Of a stretch of DNA of 13,840 nucleotides, positions 6,192 to 12,811 are shown piece by piece. The notes under the pieces are model-generated. The model had not been told where the DNA came from. It saw only the letters and a list, made by a program, of their open reading frames with translations, and searched no databases. Within the stretch, counting starts at the first letter, position 1. Each line of letters begins with the position of its first letter. This DNA comes from VGCC01 sp040381195 (GTDB taxonomy: Bacteria; Actinomycetota; Actinomycetes; S36-B12), in the NCBI GenBank assembly GCA_040381195.1, contig JBEIHR010000049.1:1-13840 (forward strand). The letters are read 5' to 3'. Made by a program: the position numbers and the translations under genes.

Positions 6192-7157
6192 TCAGTGGGT
6201 CCGCATCGGAAGTGAGTCGACGTTCTCGACGTACCAGGCGTACGTGGATGCCACGCCGTCGCGCAGAGTGATCGACGGTCGCCAGCCGAGGGCGTTGATC
6301 CGGGATGTGTCAAGGAGTTTGCGGGGCCTGCCGTCGGGCTTGGCCGAGTCCCACTCGATGGATCCCTCGAATCCGATGACGGAGGCCACCGTCTCGGCGA
6401 GTTCCCGGATCGGCAGGTCCTCACCCCAGCCGACGTTGATGGTCTCGGGGGAGTCGTAGTTGTCGATGAGCATCAGGCAGGCCTGCGCGAGGTCGTCGAC
6501 ATGCAGGAACTCCCGGCGCGGTGCACCCGTGCCCCACACCGTCACACTCGACGCGCCACTCACCTTCGCCTCGTGGAAGCGTCGGATGAATGCCGGCAGC
6601 ACGTGCGAGGACTGCAGGTCGAAGTTGTCATTCGGCCCATACAGGTTCGTGGGCATCGCCGAGATCCACCTGTGCCCGTACTGCGTCCGGAACGCCTCGA
6701 TGTAGTAGATGCCGGCGATCTTGGCCATCGCGTAGGCCTGATTGGTTGGCTCGAGGGGTCCGGTCATCAACGACGACTCGCGGATCGGTTGCGTGGCGTG
6801 ACGCGGATAGATGCACGACGACCCCAGGAAGAGGAACCGATCCACCTTGGCCTCGTGCGCGGCATCCATGACATTGGTCTGGATGAGCATGTTGTCCTTG
6901 AGGAAGTCGACCGGATACGTCGAGTTGGCCATGATGCCGCCCACACGCGCGGCGGCGTCGATCACGACGTCGGGCTTGGCCTCGAGGATCGCGGTGAACG
7001 TGGCATCACGGTCGCGGAGATCGAGCTCGGCGGACGTGAACCCGATGACCTCACCCGCACCCGTGGCCGTGAGTGCTCGTACAAGCGCGGAACCCACGAG
7101 ACCTCGGTGACCGGCCACGTAGACCTTCTTGGTCGACCAGTCGAATGTGTCCGTCAT
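6192..7157 (-). CDS. fcl: GDP-L-fucose synthase (GDP-4-keto-6-deoxymannose epimerase/reductase)
   Basis: This short-chain dehydrogenase-type enzyme converts GDP-4-keto-6-deoxy-D-mannose to GDP-L-fucose with NADPH in the cytoplasm, supplying fucose for surface glycans. The 321-residue length is normal. Visible motifs are the nucleotide-binding AGHRGLVGSA (15-24), LGSSCIYP (111-118) with the catalytic Ser and Cys115, the Y142-x3-K146 pair in AYAMAK, NLYGPNDNF (171-179) and His185 in the SSHVLPAF segment. Ser, Cys, Tyr, Lys and His correspond to the known catalytic set of the E. coli enzyme. Its ATG overlaps the stop of the DUF2142-like gene (ATGA, 4 nt), and the ABM gene starts one base after its own stop. 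The partner gmd (GDP-mannose 4,6-dehydratase) is not in the window and should lie elsewhere, perhaps further right in the locus. Confidence 0.94.
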   Translation of the reverse strand: MTDTFDWSTKKVYVAGHRGLVGSALVRALTATGAGEVIGFTSAELDLRDRDATFTAILEAKPDVVIDAAARVGGIMANSTYPVDFLKDNMLIQTNVMDAAHEAKVDRFLFLGSSCIYPRHATQPIRESSLMTGPLEPTNQAYAMAKIAGIYYIEAFRTQYGHRWISAMPTNLYGPNDNFDLQSSHVLPAFIRRFHEAKVSGASSVTVWGTGAPRREFLHVDDLAQACLMLIDNYDSPETINVGWGEDLPIRELAETVASVIGFEGSIEWDSAKPDGRPRKLLDTSRINALGWRPSITLRDGVASTYAWYVENVDSLPMRTH

Positions 7158-8620
7158 CTCTCCTCTTCCGCGCTCTGCATTCTGGCACGGGAGAGGTTGC
7201 TGTCACGCGCGCCCAGCCAGGAACCTGCGATCCAGACCGCTCCCGCCGCAGTGGTGATCACCAGGCCGACAAGGTGGGGTCGGAGTAGTTCGTTGTCGAA
7301 GAGCGGAGCGTCGCTGCCGTAGGTGAAGCGATGCACGCTCACCCACCAGGTGAGTGCCGCGCTCAACGTCAAAGCCGTGATCACCGTCCAGCGAAGTCCC
7401 GGGCCGATTCGATCCACGGGCCCTGGCTCACCCACATCCGGGGGCAGGAGCAGGACGAGCACGCAGAGCAGGAGTAGGGGAGCGAGGTAACGCGGTTGGA
7501 CCATCTCCCCGACACCGAGACCATGCATCTGCAGGAAGATCAGCGGAACCAGTACGAGTGCCGATGCAGCGATGGCGAGTGCCAGTTCTTTGCGAGAACC
7601 CATGCGACGCATACCCAGTCCCGCAACGACACCGAGGACGAGTGTTCCGATGACCGGGACGGATGGTGGCAGCACGGTGTCGTTCCAGAACAGCGGCCAG
7701 CCCCCAACCACACCCTGGAGGTAGATGAACACGTAGGAGATGTTCGTGAGGAGGAGGCCCACACCTGGTTCCGAACCTCCGAGTCGTGCACCCTCCTCGG
7801 TAGGCACGGCGGACTGCCCGAGCAGGAATGCAAGGGCACCCCACGCGCCCAGCGCGAGGATCACCGTCGTCACCCAGATGTTCCCGCGCACCCGTCGCCA
7901 TCCCACGTAGGCACCCGCAGCGAGGATCACGACGAGCGTGAACGCTGCAGCGTCCACCCGCGACCCCGTCGCCATCACCCCACCCACGACAACGCCGAGC
8001 ACCGACAGCCAGCGTTTCCGGCCGGGGGGTGAGAGCCATGCCGAGAGCGTCATCGCCCCGACCAGGAGGAGACCTGTGAACGTCCAGGAGCTCGGATTCG
8101 TGGACGGGAGGATCCACAGGCCCATCGGGACCCACGCGACAGTCACCGCGACGAGTGTGGCCCGCCGCACACCGCGCGGAGCCACCGCAGCGATCCAGGC
8201 GAGAGCCAGCACCGCGAGCGTGGCATTCACGATCCGGATCACGGTCACGGATCGCTCGATATCTGAGCCGACGAAGAGATGCGCGAAGTAATAGAAACCC
8301 TCGGGGTAGAGACCGGCACGCTGATTCACCCGATCGGTAGCACGCGATGCACTTCCCGCTTCGCTAGTGAGCAGCGACTCCGCGCACGTCGCGGGGACCG
8401 ACGAGTCGAAGCGGAAGCACTCACTCGCGCCCACGACCGCAGCAGGGACGGACACGGAACGGTCGTCGACCTGCTCGCATGTATTCGTTCCCGCGCACCA
8501 GATGCTCGCGAGGTGGTAGTCATCGTCGGGGGAGGATCCGACCGGCATGACGAGCGCCCAGCTCAGCAGCGCAACCCACAACCCCGCGAGTGAAAACGCA
8601 GCCCAAGACCCCGATCGCAC
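7154..8620 (-). CDS. DUF2142-like polytopic membrane protein, candidate GT-C-type transferase
   Basis: The 488-residue product begins with a hydrophobic helix (about 6-28), then SSPDDDYHLASIWCAG (29-44) and a Cys-containing extracytoplasmic loop up to about 110, followed by roughly ten or more hydrophobic segments and a short basic tail. An acidic motif right after the first helix is the hallmark position of GT-C glycosyltransferases, and DUF2142 proteins usually start SPDE/SPDD at this point, so a role in transferring or assembling surface glycan is reasonable but unproven. The GTG at 8620 has TAACGT exactly 6 nt upstream, indicating leaderless expression. It is the first gene of the operon and overlaps fcl by 4 nt. 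A Wzy-like polymerase is an alternative reading. Confidence 0.8.
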   Translation of the reverse strand: MRSGSWAAFSLAGLWVALLSWALVMPVGSSPDDDYHLASIWCAGTNTCEQVDDRSVSVPAAVVGASECFRFDSSVPATCAESLLTSEAGSASRATDRVNQRAGLYPEGFYYFAHLFVGSDIERSVTVIRIVNATLAVLALAWIAAVAPRGVRRATLVAVTVAWVPMGLWILPSTNPSSWTFTGLLLVGAMTLSAWLSPPGRKRWLSVLGVVVGGVMATGSRVDAAAFTLVVILAAGAYVGWRRVRGNIWVTTVILALGAWGALAFLLGQSAVPTEEGARLGGSEPGVGLLLTNISYVFIYLQGVVGGWPLFWNDTVLPPSVPVIGTLVLGVVAGLGMRRMGSRKELALAIAASALVLVPLIFLQMHGLGVGEMVQPRYLAPLLLLCVLVLLLPPDVGEPGPVDRIGPGLRWTVITALTLSAALTWWVSVHRFTYGSDAPLFDNELLRPHLVGLVITTAAGAVWIAGSWLGARDSNLSRARMQSAEEER

Positions 8621-8626
8621 CGCTCC

Positions 8627-8632
8627 ACGTTA
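8627..8632 (-). promoter_or_regulatory. Predicted -10 box TAACGT of the DUF2142-fcl-ABM operon
   Basis: On the minus strand TAACGT is followed by 6 nt (GGAGCG) and then the GTG start at 8620. It lies in a 54-bp divergent intergenic region shared with the methyltransferase promoter. Confidence 0.5.
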
Positions 8633-8662
8633 ATCGCCGGCAACATCATGTTCGCTCGTGGC

Positions 8663-8668
8663 TAGGGT
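8663..8668 (+). promoter_or_regulatory. Predicted -10 box TAGGGT for the methyltransferase gene
   Basis: TAGGGT is followed by 6 nt (GAGCAA) and then GTG at 8675, so the transcript is probably leaderless. It is the same hexamer and spacing as upstream of the gene starting at 252 on the minus strand. Confidence 0.5.
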
Positions 8669-8674
8669 GAGCAA

Positions 8675-9376
8675 GTGTTCGGTCGACCCAAGCGCAGTAC
8701 GCGGACTCCACTTCCCCCGGGCCGTTTCCGCATGGGTGGCGCGCACTTCAAGGACGACGCCGAATTCATCCGCACCGCCGTCGCCGACGTCACGCGCCTG
8801 GAGAACTACGCCGGACTGACGAAAGACTCCGCTCTCCTGGACTGGGGCTGCGGTGCCGGCCGGCTCGCGGTGGGAGTGCGTGAGAAGTTCGGCAGGATCC
8901 GGGACTACCACGGTGTCGATATTCAGCCGGATCTGATCGCGTGGGCGTCGAAGAATCTCACTGCACCGGGATTTCGATTCACCCTGATCGATGTCGCCAA
9001 CGAGCGCTACAACCCCGACGGCACCGCGGAGCGGACCATCGGGGCACAACCGACTTCCGTCGACGTGTTCTACGCGTATTCCGTTTTCTCGCATATGAAC
9101 GACGTCGACACCCCCGCGTATCTCCATCTCATCGCCCAGGCCCTCACACCCAACGGCCGGGCGTTCCTTACCTGCTTCGTGGAGGAGGGCGTGCCGGCAT
9201 GGGAGGAGAACCCCGCCGGATACGGGCCGCTGGAATGGAAGGGCCGGCTGCACTGCACCCGGTTCCACCAGGACCACTTCGAGGAGCACGTACGGGCGGC
9301 GGGCCTGCGGGTCGAGCGGTTCGAGCACGGGGGAGAGACCGACGGTCAGTCCCTCTACGTCCTCGCCCGCGCCTGA
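8675..9376 (+). CDS. Class I SAM-dependent methyltransferase, 233 aa
   Basis: The protein has a Rossmann-type methyltransferase core: SAM-binding motif I is LLDWGCGAGRLAVGV (54-68), followed by the acidic end of strand 2 in YHGVDIQPDLI and the strand-4 segment VDVFYAYSVFSHM, which resembles the catalytic or substrate loop of sugar and small-molecule methyltransferases. The N-terminus is basic (FGRPKRSTR). GTG at 8675 is the start because of the leaderless TAGGGT box 6 nt upstream. The gene is divergent from the DUF2142-fcl operon and upstream of the glycosidases, so it may methylate a sugar of the same glycan; the substrate cannot be told from sequence. Confidence 0.85.
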   Translation: MFGRPKRSTRTPLPPGRFRMGGAHFKDDAEFIRTAVADVTRLENYAGLTKDSALLDWGCGAGRLAVGVREKFGRIRDYHGVDIQPDLIAWASKNLTAPGFRFTLIDVANERYNPDGTAERTIGAQPTSVDVFYAYSVFSHMNDVDTPAYLHLIAQALTPNGRAFLTCFVEEGVPAWEENPAGYGPLEWKGRLHCTRFHQDHFEEHVRAAGLRVERFEHGGETDGQSLYVLARA

Positions 9377-9499
9377 GCCGAGCACGGGGCGCCGCTGTGA
9401 TTTGATGGATATAAAAGGGGTCTCGACGTGGGTCGCTCCCAGAGGAGCGCCCCGGGCTCGGCTAGTTTCGTAAAGCCACTTCTACGTGAGGACTCCCCC
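9377..9499 (+). promoter_or_regulatory. Intergenic leader with AT-rich patch, hairpin and promoter of the glycosidase pair
   Basis: The 123-bp gap has an AT-rich patch at 9401-9416 (with GATATAAAA), then an inverted repeat with CGCTCC (9434-9439) and GGAGCG (9444-9449) around a CAGA loop. A -10-like TAGTTT follows at 9463-9468, and GAGGA (9488-9492) stands 7 nt before the ATG at 9500. Unlike its neighbours this gene has a leader of about 25 nt with a proper Shine-Dalgarno. The hairpin lacks a T-run, so it is not a clear terminator for the upstream methyltransferase gene. Confidence 0.4.
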
Positions 9500-10750
9500 A
9501 TGCGTCGTGCCCTCGTCACCGCCCTGTCCTGCCTGGCACTCGTTGGTTCGAGCATCCCGCTCGCCGCGGGCGCACAAGCCGCCGAGAACCCGGTCAAGCC
9601 CACCCAGTTCGGGATGCACGTCATCGAGATCGCCAACGGCGGCGCTCCGAGCGTGAAGTACGGCGCACTGCGCCTCAGGGACGCGGGTGTGGCGTGGAGC
9701 CAGGTCGAGCAGAAGACGGGCAAGTACTGGTGGAACGGCCTCGACGCCGCGATCGCCAACGCGAACAGCCAGAAGGTCAGCACCATGTATGTGCTGGGCA
9801 GCTCGCCGAAGTGGGCGGCGAAGAATCCGAATCAGGGCCGCTACCCGAACAAGGGCGCGGCCTCCACACCGGACATGAAGGCGTGGAAGTCCTGGGTCAA
9901 CGCGGTGAGCCAGCGCTACGGGGCGAGCATCGACGCGTACCAGATCTGGAATGAAGCCAACCTCGCGGACTTCTACCAGGGCACCCCCAAGGAGATGGCA
10001 CAGCTCACGCGTGAGGCCTACAAGATCATCAAGCGCAACGATCCCACCGCGAAGGTGGTCTCGGCATCGTCGACGGTCCGCCTCGAGTCCGCATACCAGC
10101 GGTTCTTCCCCGCGTACTTGAAAGAACTGAAGAAGATGGGGTGGCCCATCGACGTCATCTCCTTCCACACCTATCCGCAGGGGACCGGAACTCCTGCGGA
10201 CCGTGTGCAGTTCATCGAACTGACACGCAAGGATCTGAAGCAGGCGAAGGTTCCGGGAAACATTCCGCTGTGGGACACCGAGATCAACTACGGCATCAAG
10301 GGCCCGGGCGGAATTGGTGGGCGCCAGATCAACGGTGACACCGCTGCCGCGTGGACCGCACAGACATACCTGCAGAACGTGCTGTACGGCATTGATCGGT
10401 CGTACTGGTACTACTGGTACCGGCCGGACGGTCGTCTCGGCATCGTGATGCAGCCGGGATCCCCGGGCGCGATCGGGTATCAGACCGCCTATAACTGGCT
10501 CGCGGACTCCTTCTACTCGTGCACTGCGGGCGATGTGAACGTGTGTCAGCTCGGGGATAACACCAATCCCGAGGTGGTCGTGTGGAAATCATCGGGGAGC
10601 GGTACTTACACTGTTCCTGCGAACGCCACAGTGCAGTGCACCGCCATGAACGTGTGCACTCCGGTGGCACCCGGAACATCCGTCAGCGTTGGGAGCATGC
10701 CCCTATGGTTCGGCACATCAGCCAAGAACTCCGCAAATCAGCAGCCGTAG
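9500..10750 (+). CDS. Secreted clan GH-A glycoside hydrolase, PslG/GH39-like (first of a tandem pair)
   Basis: A Sec signal peptide (1 to about 28, cleavage near AQA-AE) is followed by a TIM-barrel glycosidase of about 310 residues. The acid/base Glu152 lies in AYQIWNEAN and the nucleophile Glu261 in LWDTEINYG, with SFHTYP (221-226) at a conserved barrel position. The spacing of 109 residues between the two Glu resembles that of PslG, the GH39-type endoglycosidase of the Pseudomonas Psl cluster, as I recall it. The C-terminal part (335-416) has four Cys (341, 349, 380, 386) and looks like a small beta domain. It probably trims or releases exopolysaccharide outside the cell. The ATG at 9500 was chosen for the signal peptide and the GAGGA site; an upstream GTG at 9428 gives no sensible N-terminus. 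Its last 46 nt overlap the next gene. Confidence 0.87.
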   Translation: MRRALVTALSCLALVGSSIPLAAGAQAAENPVKPTQFGMHVIEIANGGAPSVKYGALRLRDAGVAWSQVEQKTGKYWWNGLDAAIANANSQKVSTMYVLGSSPKWAAKNPNQGRYPNKGAASTPDMKAWKSWVNAVSQRYGASIDAYQIWNEANLADFYQGTPKEMAQLTREAYKIIKRNDPTAKVVSASSTVRLESAYQRFFPAYLKELKKMGWPIDVISFHTYPQGTGTPADRVQFIELTRKDLKQAKVPGNIPLWDTEINYGIKGPGGIGGRQINGDTAAAWTAQTYLQNVLYGIDRSYWYYWYRPDGRLGIVMQPGSPGAIGYQTAYNWLADSFYSCTAGDVNVCQLGDNTNPEVVVWKSSGSGTYTVPANATVQCTAMNVCTPVAPGTSVSVGSMPLWFGTSAKNSANQQP

Positions 10751-12006
10751 CGATCCTCGCGGCGGGTGCACTTGCACTCTCCGCGTGCGGTGGTGGAAGC
10801 AGCGAGACCGCCCCCGCAGCTGAGGAAACGGCCGCCGCGGGTGTAGTGGTCGATCCGAACGCGATCAAGCCGACGCTGGTGGGCATGCATATCGAGGGTG
10901 TCGAGGGCGGTGCCTGGGCGAGTGCACCGTTCGGTGCGCTGCGCCTCTGGGACAACGGCACCGGCTGGTCCCAGATCGAGCTCGCCAAGGGTGAGTTCAA
11001 GTGGGACAACCTCGAGGGTGCACTGGCCAACGCAGAGTCCAAGGGCATGACCGAGATCCTGTACGTGCTGGGCACCACACCCGAGTGGGCGGCGACGAAG
11101 GTCAACGAGAGCGACTACCCGCAGCCCGGTGCCGCATCGGCACCGGCGAACCTCGAGGACTGGGACGCGTGGGTCACGGCCGTGGTCGAGAAGTTCGGTG
11201 ATCGGATCAACGCGTACCAGATCTGGAACGAAGCAAACCTCAAGAACTTCTACAACGGCACGCCCAAGCAGATGGCTGAGATGACCAAGCGGGCCTACGA
11301 CATCATCAAGGCGAACAATCCCGATGCGCTCGTTGTCTCTGCGTCACCGTCTACGCGTCTTGCGAGCGCCTTCGACCGGTTCTTCCCGGAGTATCTGGCC
11401 GAGCTGAAGGCCCTCAATTGGCCGATCGACGTCGTCGCCATCCACACCTATCCCGATGGTGCCGGTGATCCGGTGGCGCGCGGTGCGCTCATCGAGAAGG
11501 CGCAAGCGGCATTGACCGCCGCGGGCGCCCCTGATCTTCCGCTCTGGGACACGGAGTTGAACTACGGTCTCGCCGGACCCGGTGAGATCCCGCGCACCGA
11601 AATCACCGGTCCGCGCGCGGCAGGGTTCGTCGTGCGCACCTACATCGACGATCTGCGCTACGGCATCGACCGCTCCTACTGGTACATCTGGACACTGCGG
11701 CAGTACGACCTGCTGGGCATCCAGGCCTACGCGGGCACCGACGCCGAGCAAGGCTTCTTTGCGGTGGACAACTGGGTCACCGGTGCGTCCTTCGGTGGCT
11801 GCACAGAGAACGCCGGTGCTGTGACATGTGACTTCAGTCGCGATGGGACCTCATGGATCGTTGCCTGGGCGGAGACTGGCGAGGTGCCCTACACCACCCC
11901 GGAGAATTCCCAGTTGGTCTGCGACCCGCTCTCGGCCTGTTCCGAGGCGGGCCCGGGGACCCAGATCACCCTCACGGAGATCCCGGTCCGCGTCTACAGG
12001 CAGTGA
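10705..12006 (+). CDS. Lipoprotein clan GH-A glycoside hydrolase, PslG/GH39-like (second of a tandem pair)
   Basis: This 433-residue protein is a paralogue of the preceding gene product and is aligned with it nearly throughout. Its signal peptide ends in the lipobox LSAC with Cys28, followed by a Gly/Ser/Ala-rich tether up to about residue 50, so it should be anchored on the outer face of the membrane after Lgt and signal peptidase II processing. The acid/base Glu176 is in YQIWNEAN, the nucleophile Glu284 in LWDTELNYG, and AIHTYP occupies 245-250. Four Cys in the C-terminal region (366, 375, 406, 412) mirror those of the first copy. GGGAG at 10691-10695 precedes the ATG at 10705; no later start preserves the signal peptide, so the 46-nt overlap with the upstream gene is real. 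Confidence 0.88.
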   Translation: MVRHISQELRKSAAVAILAAGALALSACGGGSSETAPAAEETAAAGVVVDPNAIKPTLVGMHIEGVEGGAWASAPFGALRLWDNGTGWSQIELAKGEFKWDNLEGALANAESKGMTEILYVLGTTPEWAATKVNESDYPQPGAASAPANLEDWDAWVTAVVEKFGDRINAYQIWNEANLKNFYNGTPKQMAEMTKRAYDIIKANNPDALVVSASPSTRLASAFDRFFPEYLAELKALNWPIDVVAIHTYPDGAGDPVARGALIEKAQAALTAAGAPDLPLWDTELNYGLAGPGEIPRTEITGPRAAGFVVRTYIDDLRYGIDRSYWYIWTLRQYDLLGIQAYAGTDAEQGFFAVDNWVTGASFGGCTENAGAVTCDFSRDGTSWIVAWAETGEVPYTTPENSQLVCDPLSACSEAGPGTQITLTEIPVRVYRQ

Positions 12007-12009
12007 TTC

Positions 12010-12750
12010 GTGTCCACTGGAGAGTCAAGCCAGACTGCAAATTTTGCGCCTCAGAGCCTTCGCTTTACGAGTTCGCATCTCCACGATTCCACCAAGGCTC
12101 CTGATTGGGTACTTAACTGCCCTTATCTGAAGGACGGACCTGTGGAGCGGGTCCTTGATGTTGGGTGTGGAGCAGGACGTTTCTTGAGCAGCGTCGTCGA
12201 TGCACTCGACGCTGACGAGGGAGTCGGCCTCGAACCCTCGCCCGAGGCAATTGACCTTTTGCGGGAAACACACACGCGCGATACACGCCTCACGTTTCAG
12301 TCGGCTTATGCACATGCCCTCCCATTTCCAAGTGACTCATTCGATCTGGTCATCTGCTGGTCAGTTTTGCACTGGGTAGGGCGGAATGAGTACCTTCAGT
12401 CGCTTGGTGAACTTGTCCGCGTGACACGTCGATGGCTGCTCATCGCAGATTTCGTGGCAAGTGTCGATTATCGAGTTGCTTATGCCCACAAGGAGGGCTT
12501 CTACACCTACAAGCAGGATTTCGTCCCGGCAATTCGTGCTTCGGGAGTAATGAACCTTGTTGAGGACAGGCGCTGGTGGGATGGGCACGTGCACGGAGCG
12601 ATCAACCCAGTGAGTCAGGCGGAACTTGAGCCGTTCCTTGGGAATCCACTCAGCTATCACGCGCGCCGGGGTGCGCTGTTTGCCAAAGACCACACCCTCC
12701 TGCCGCTGCACACGGAAGCGGATTTCGTGCCCCGACCAGCAGTCGCGTGA
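12010..12750 (+). CDS. Class I SAM-dependent methyltransferase, 246 aa, lower G+C than neighbours
   Basis: The protein has motif I VLDVGCGAGRFL (48-59), an acidic residue after strand 2 (GVGLEPSPEAI), the post-strand-3 segment AYAHALPFPSDSFDLVIC (99-116) and LHWV, the usual signature of the Methyltransf_11/25 type. Its C-terminal half (140-246) is Trp/Tyr/His-rich and probably sets substrate choice; the substrate is unknown, with a glycan sugar likely from context. The GTG at 12010 starts 3 nt after the glycosidase stop and has only a weak AGG upstream, so translation is probably coupled. A hand count of four 60-base stretches gave about 53% G+C, against 63-65% in stretches of the flanking genes, and codons ending in A or T are frequent, suggesting later acquisition. 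Confidence 0.83.
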   Translation: MSTGESSQTANFAPQSLRFTSSHLHDSTKAPDWVLNCPYLKDGPVERVLDVGCGAGRFLSSVVDALDADEGVGLEPSPEAIDLLRETHTRDTRLTFQSAYAHALPFPSDSFDLVICWSVLHWVGRNEYLQSLGELVRVTRRWLLIADFVASVDYRVAYAHKEGFYTYKQDFVPAIRASGVMNLVEDRRWWDGHVHGAINPVSQAELEPFLGNPLSYHARRGALFAKDHTLLPLHTEADFVPRPAVA

Positions 12751-12773
12751 CCGATACCGGTGCCGATCGCTGA

Positions 12774-12779
12774 TACCGT
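12774..12779 (+). promoter_or_regulatory. Possible -10 box TACCGT for the sugar transferase gene
   Basis: TACCGT lies 5 nt before an in-frame GTG at 12785 and 32 nt before the preferred ATG at 12812. With a start near 12786 the leader would include the GGGAGG site at 12801-12806. The spacing is less ideal than for the other boxes in the window. Confidence 0.3.
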
Positions 12780-12811
12780 GAGGAGTGGACCGTGTCACTC
12801 GGGAGGTGTCG

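Noticed and set aside
6501..7322. Plus-strand open frame across fcl and the end of the DUF2142-like gene
   Set aside because: It is antisense to an unmistakable GDP-fucose synthase with all catalytic residues; its composition is Arg/His/Asp-rich shadow.
8630..9385. Minus-strand 251-codon frame opposite the first methyltransferase
   Set aside because: The plus strand carries the SAM-binding motif and a good start; the minus frame shows no motif.
9434..9449. Hairpin as an intrinsic terminator of the first methyltransferase gene
   Set aside because: The stem is only 6 bp and is followed by CCCCGGGC rather than a T-run.
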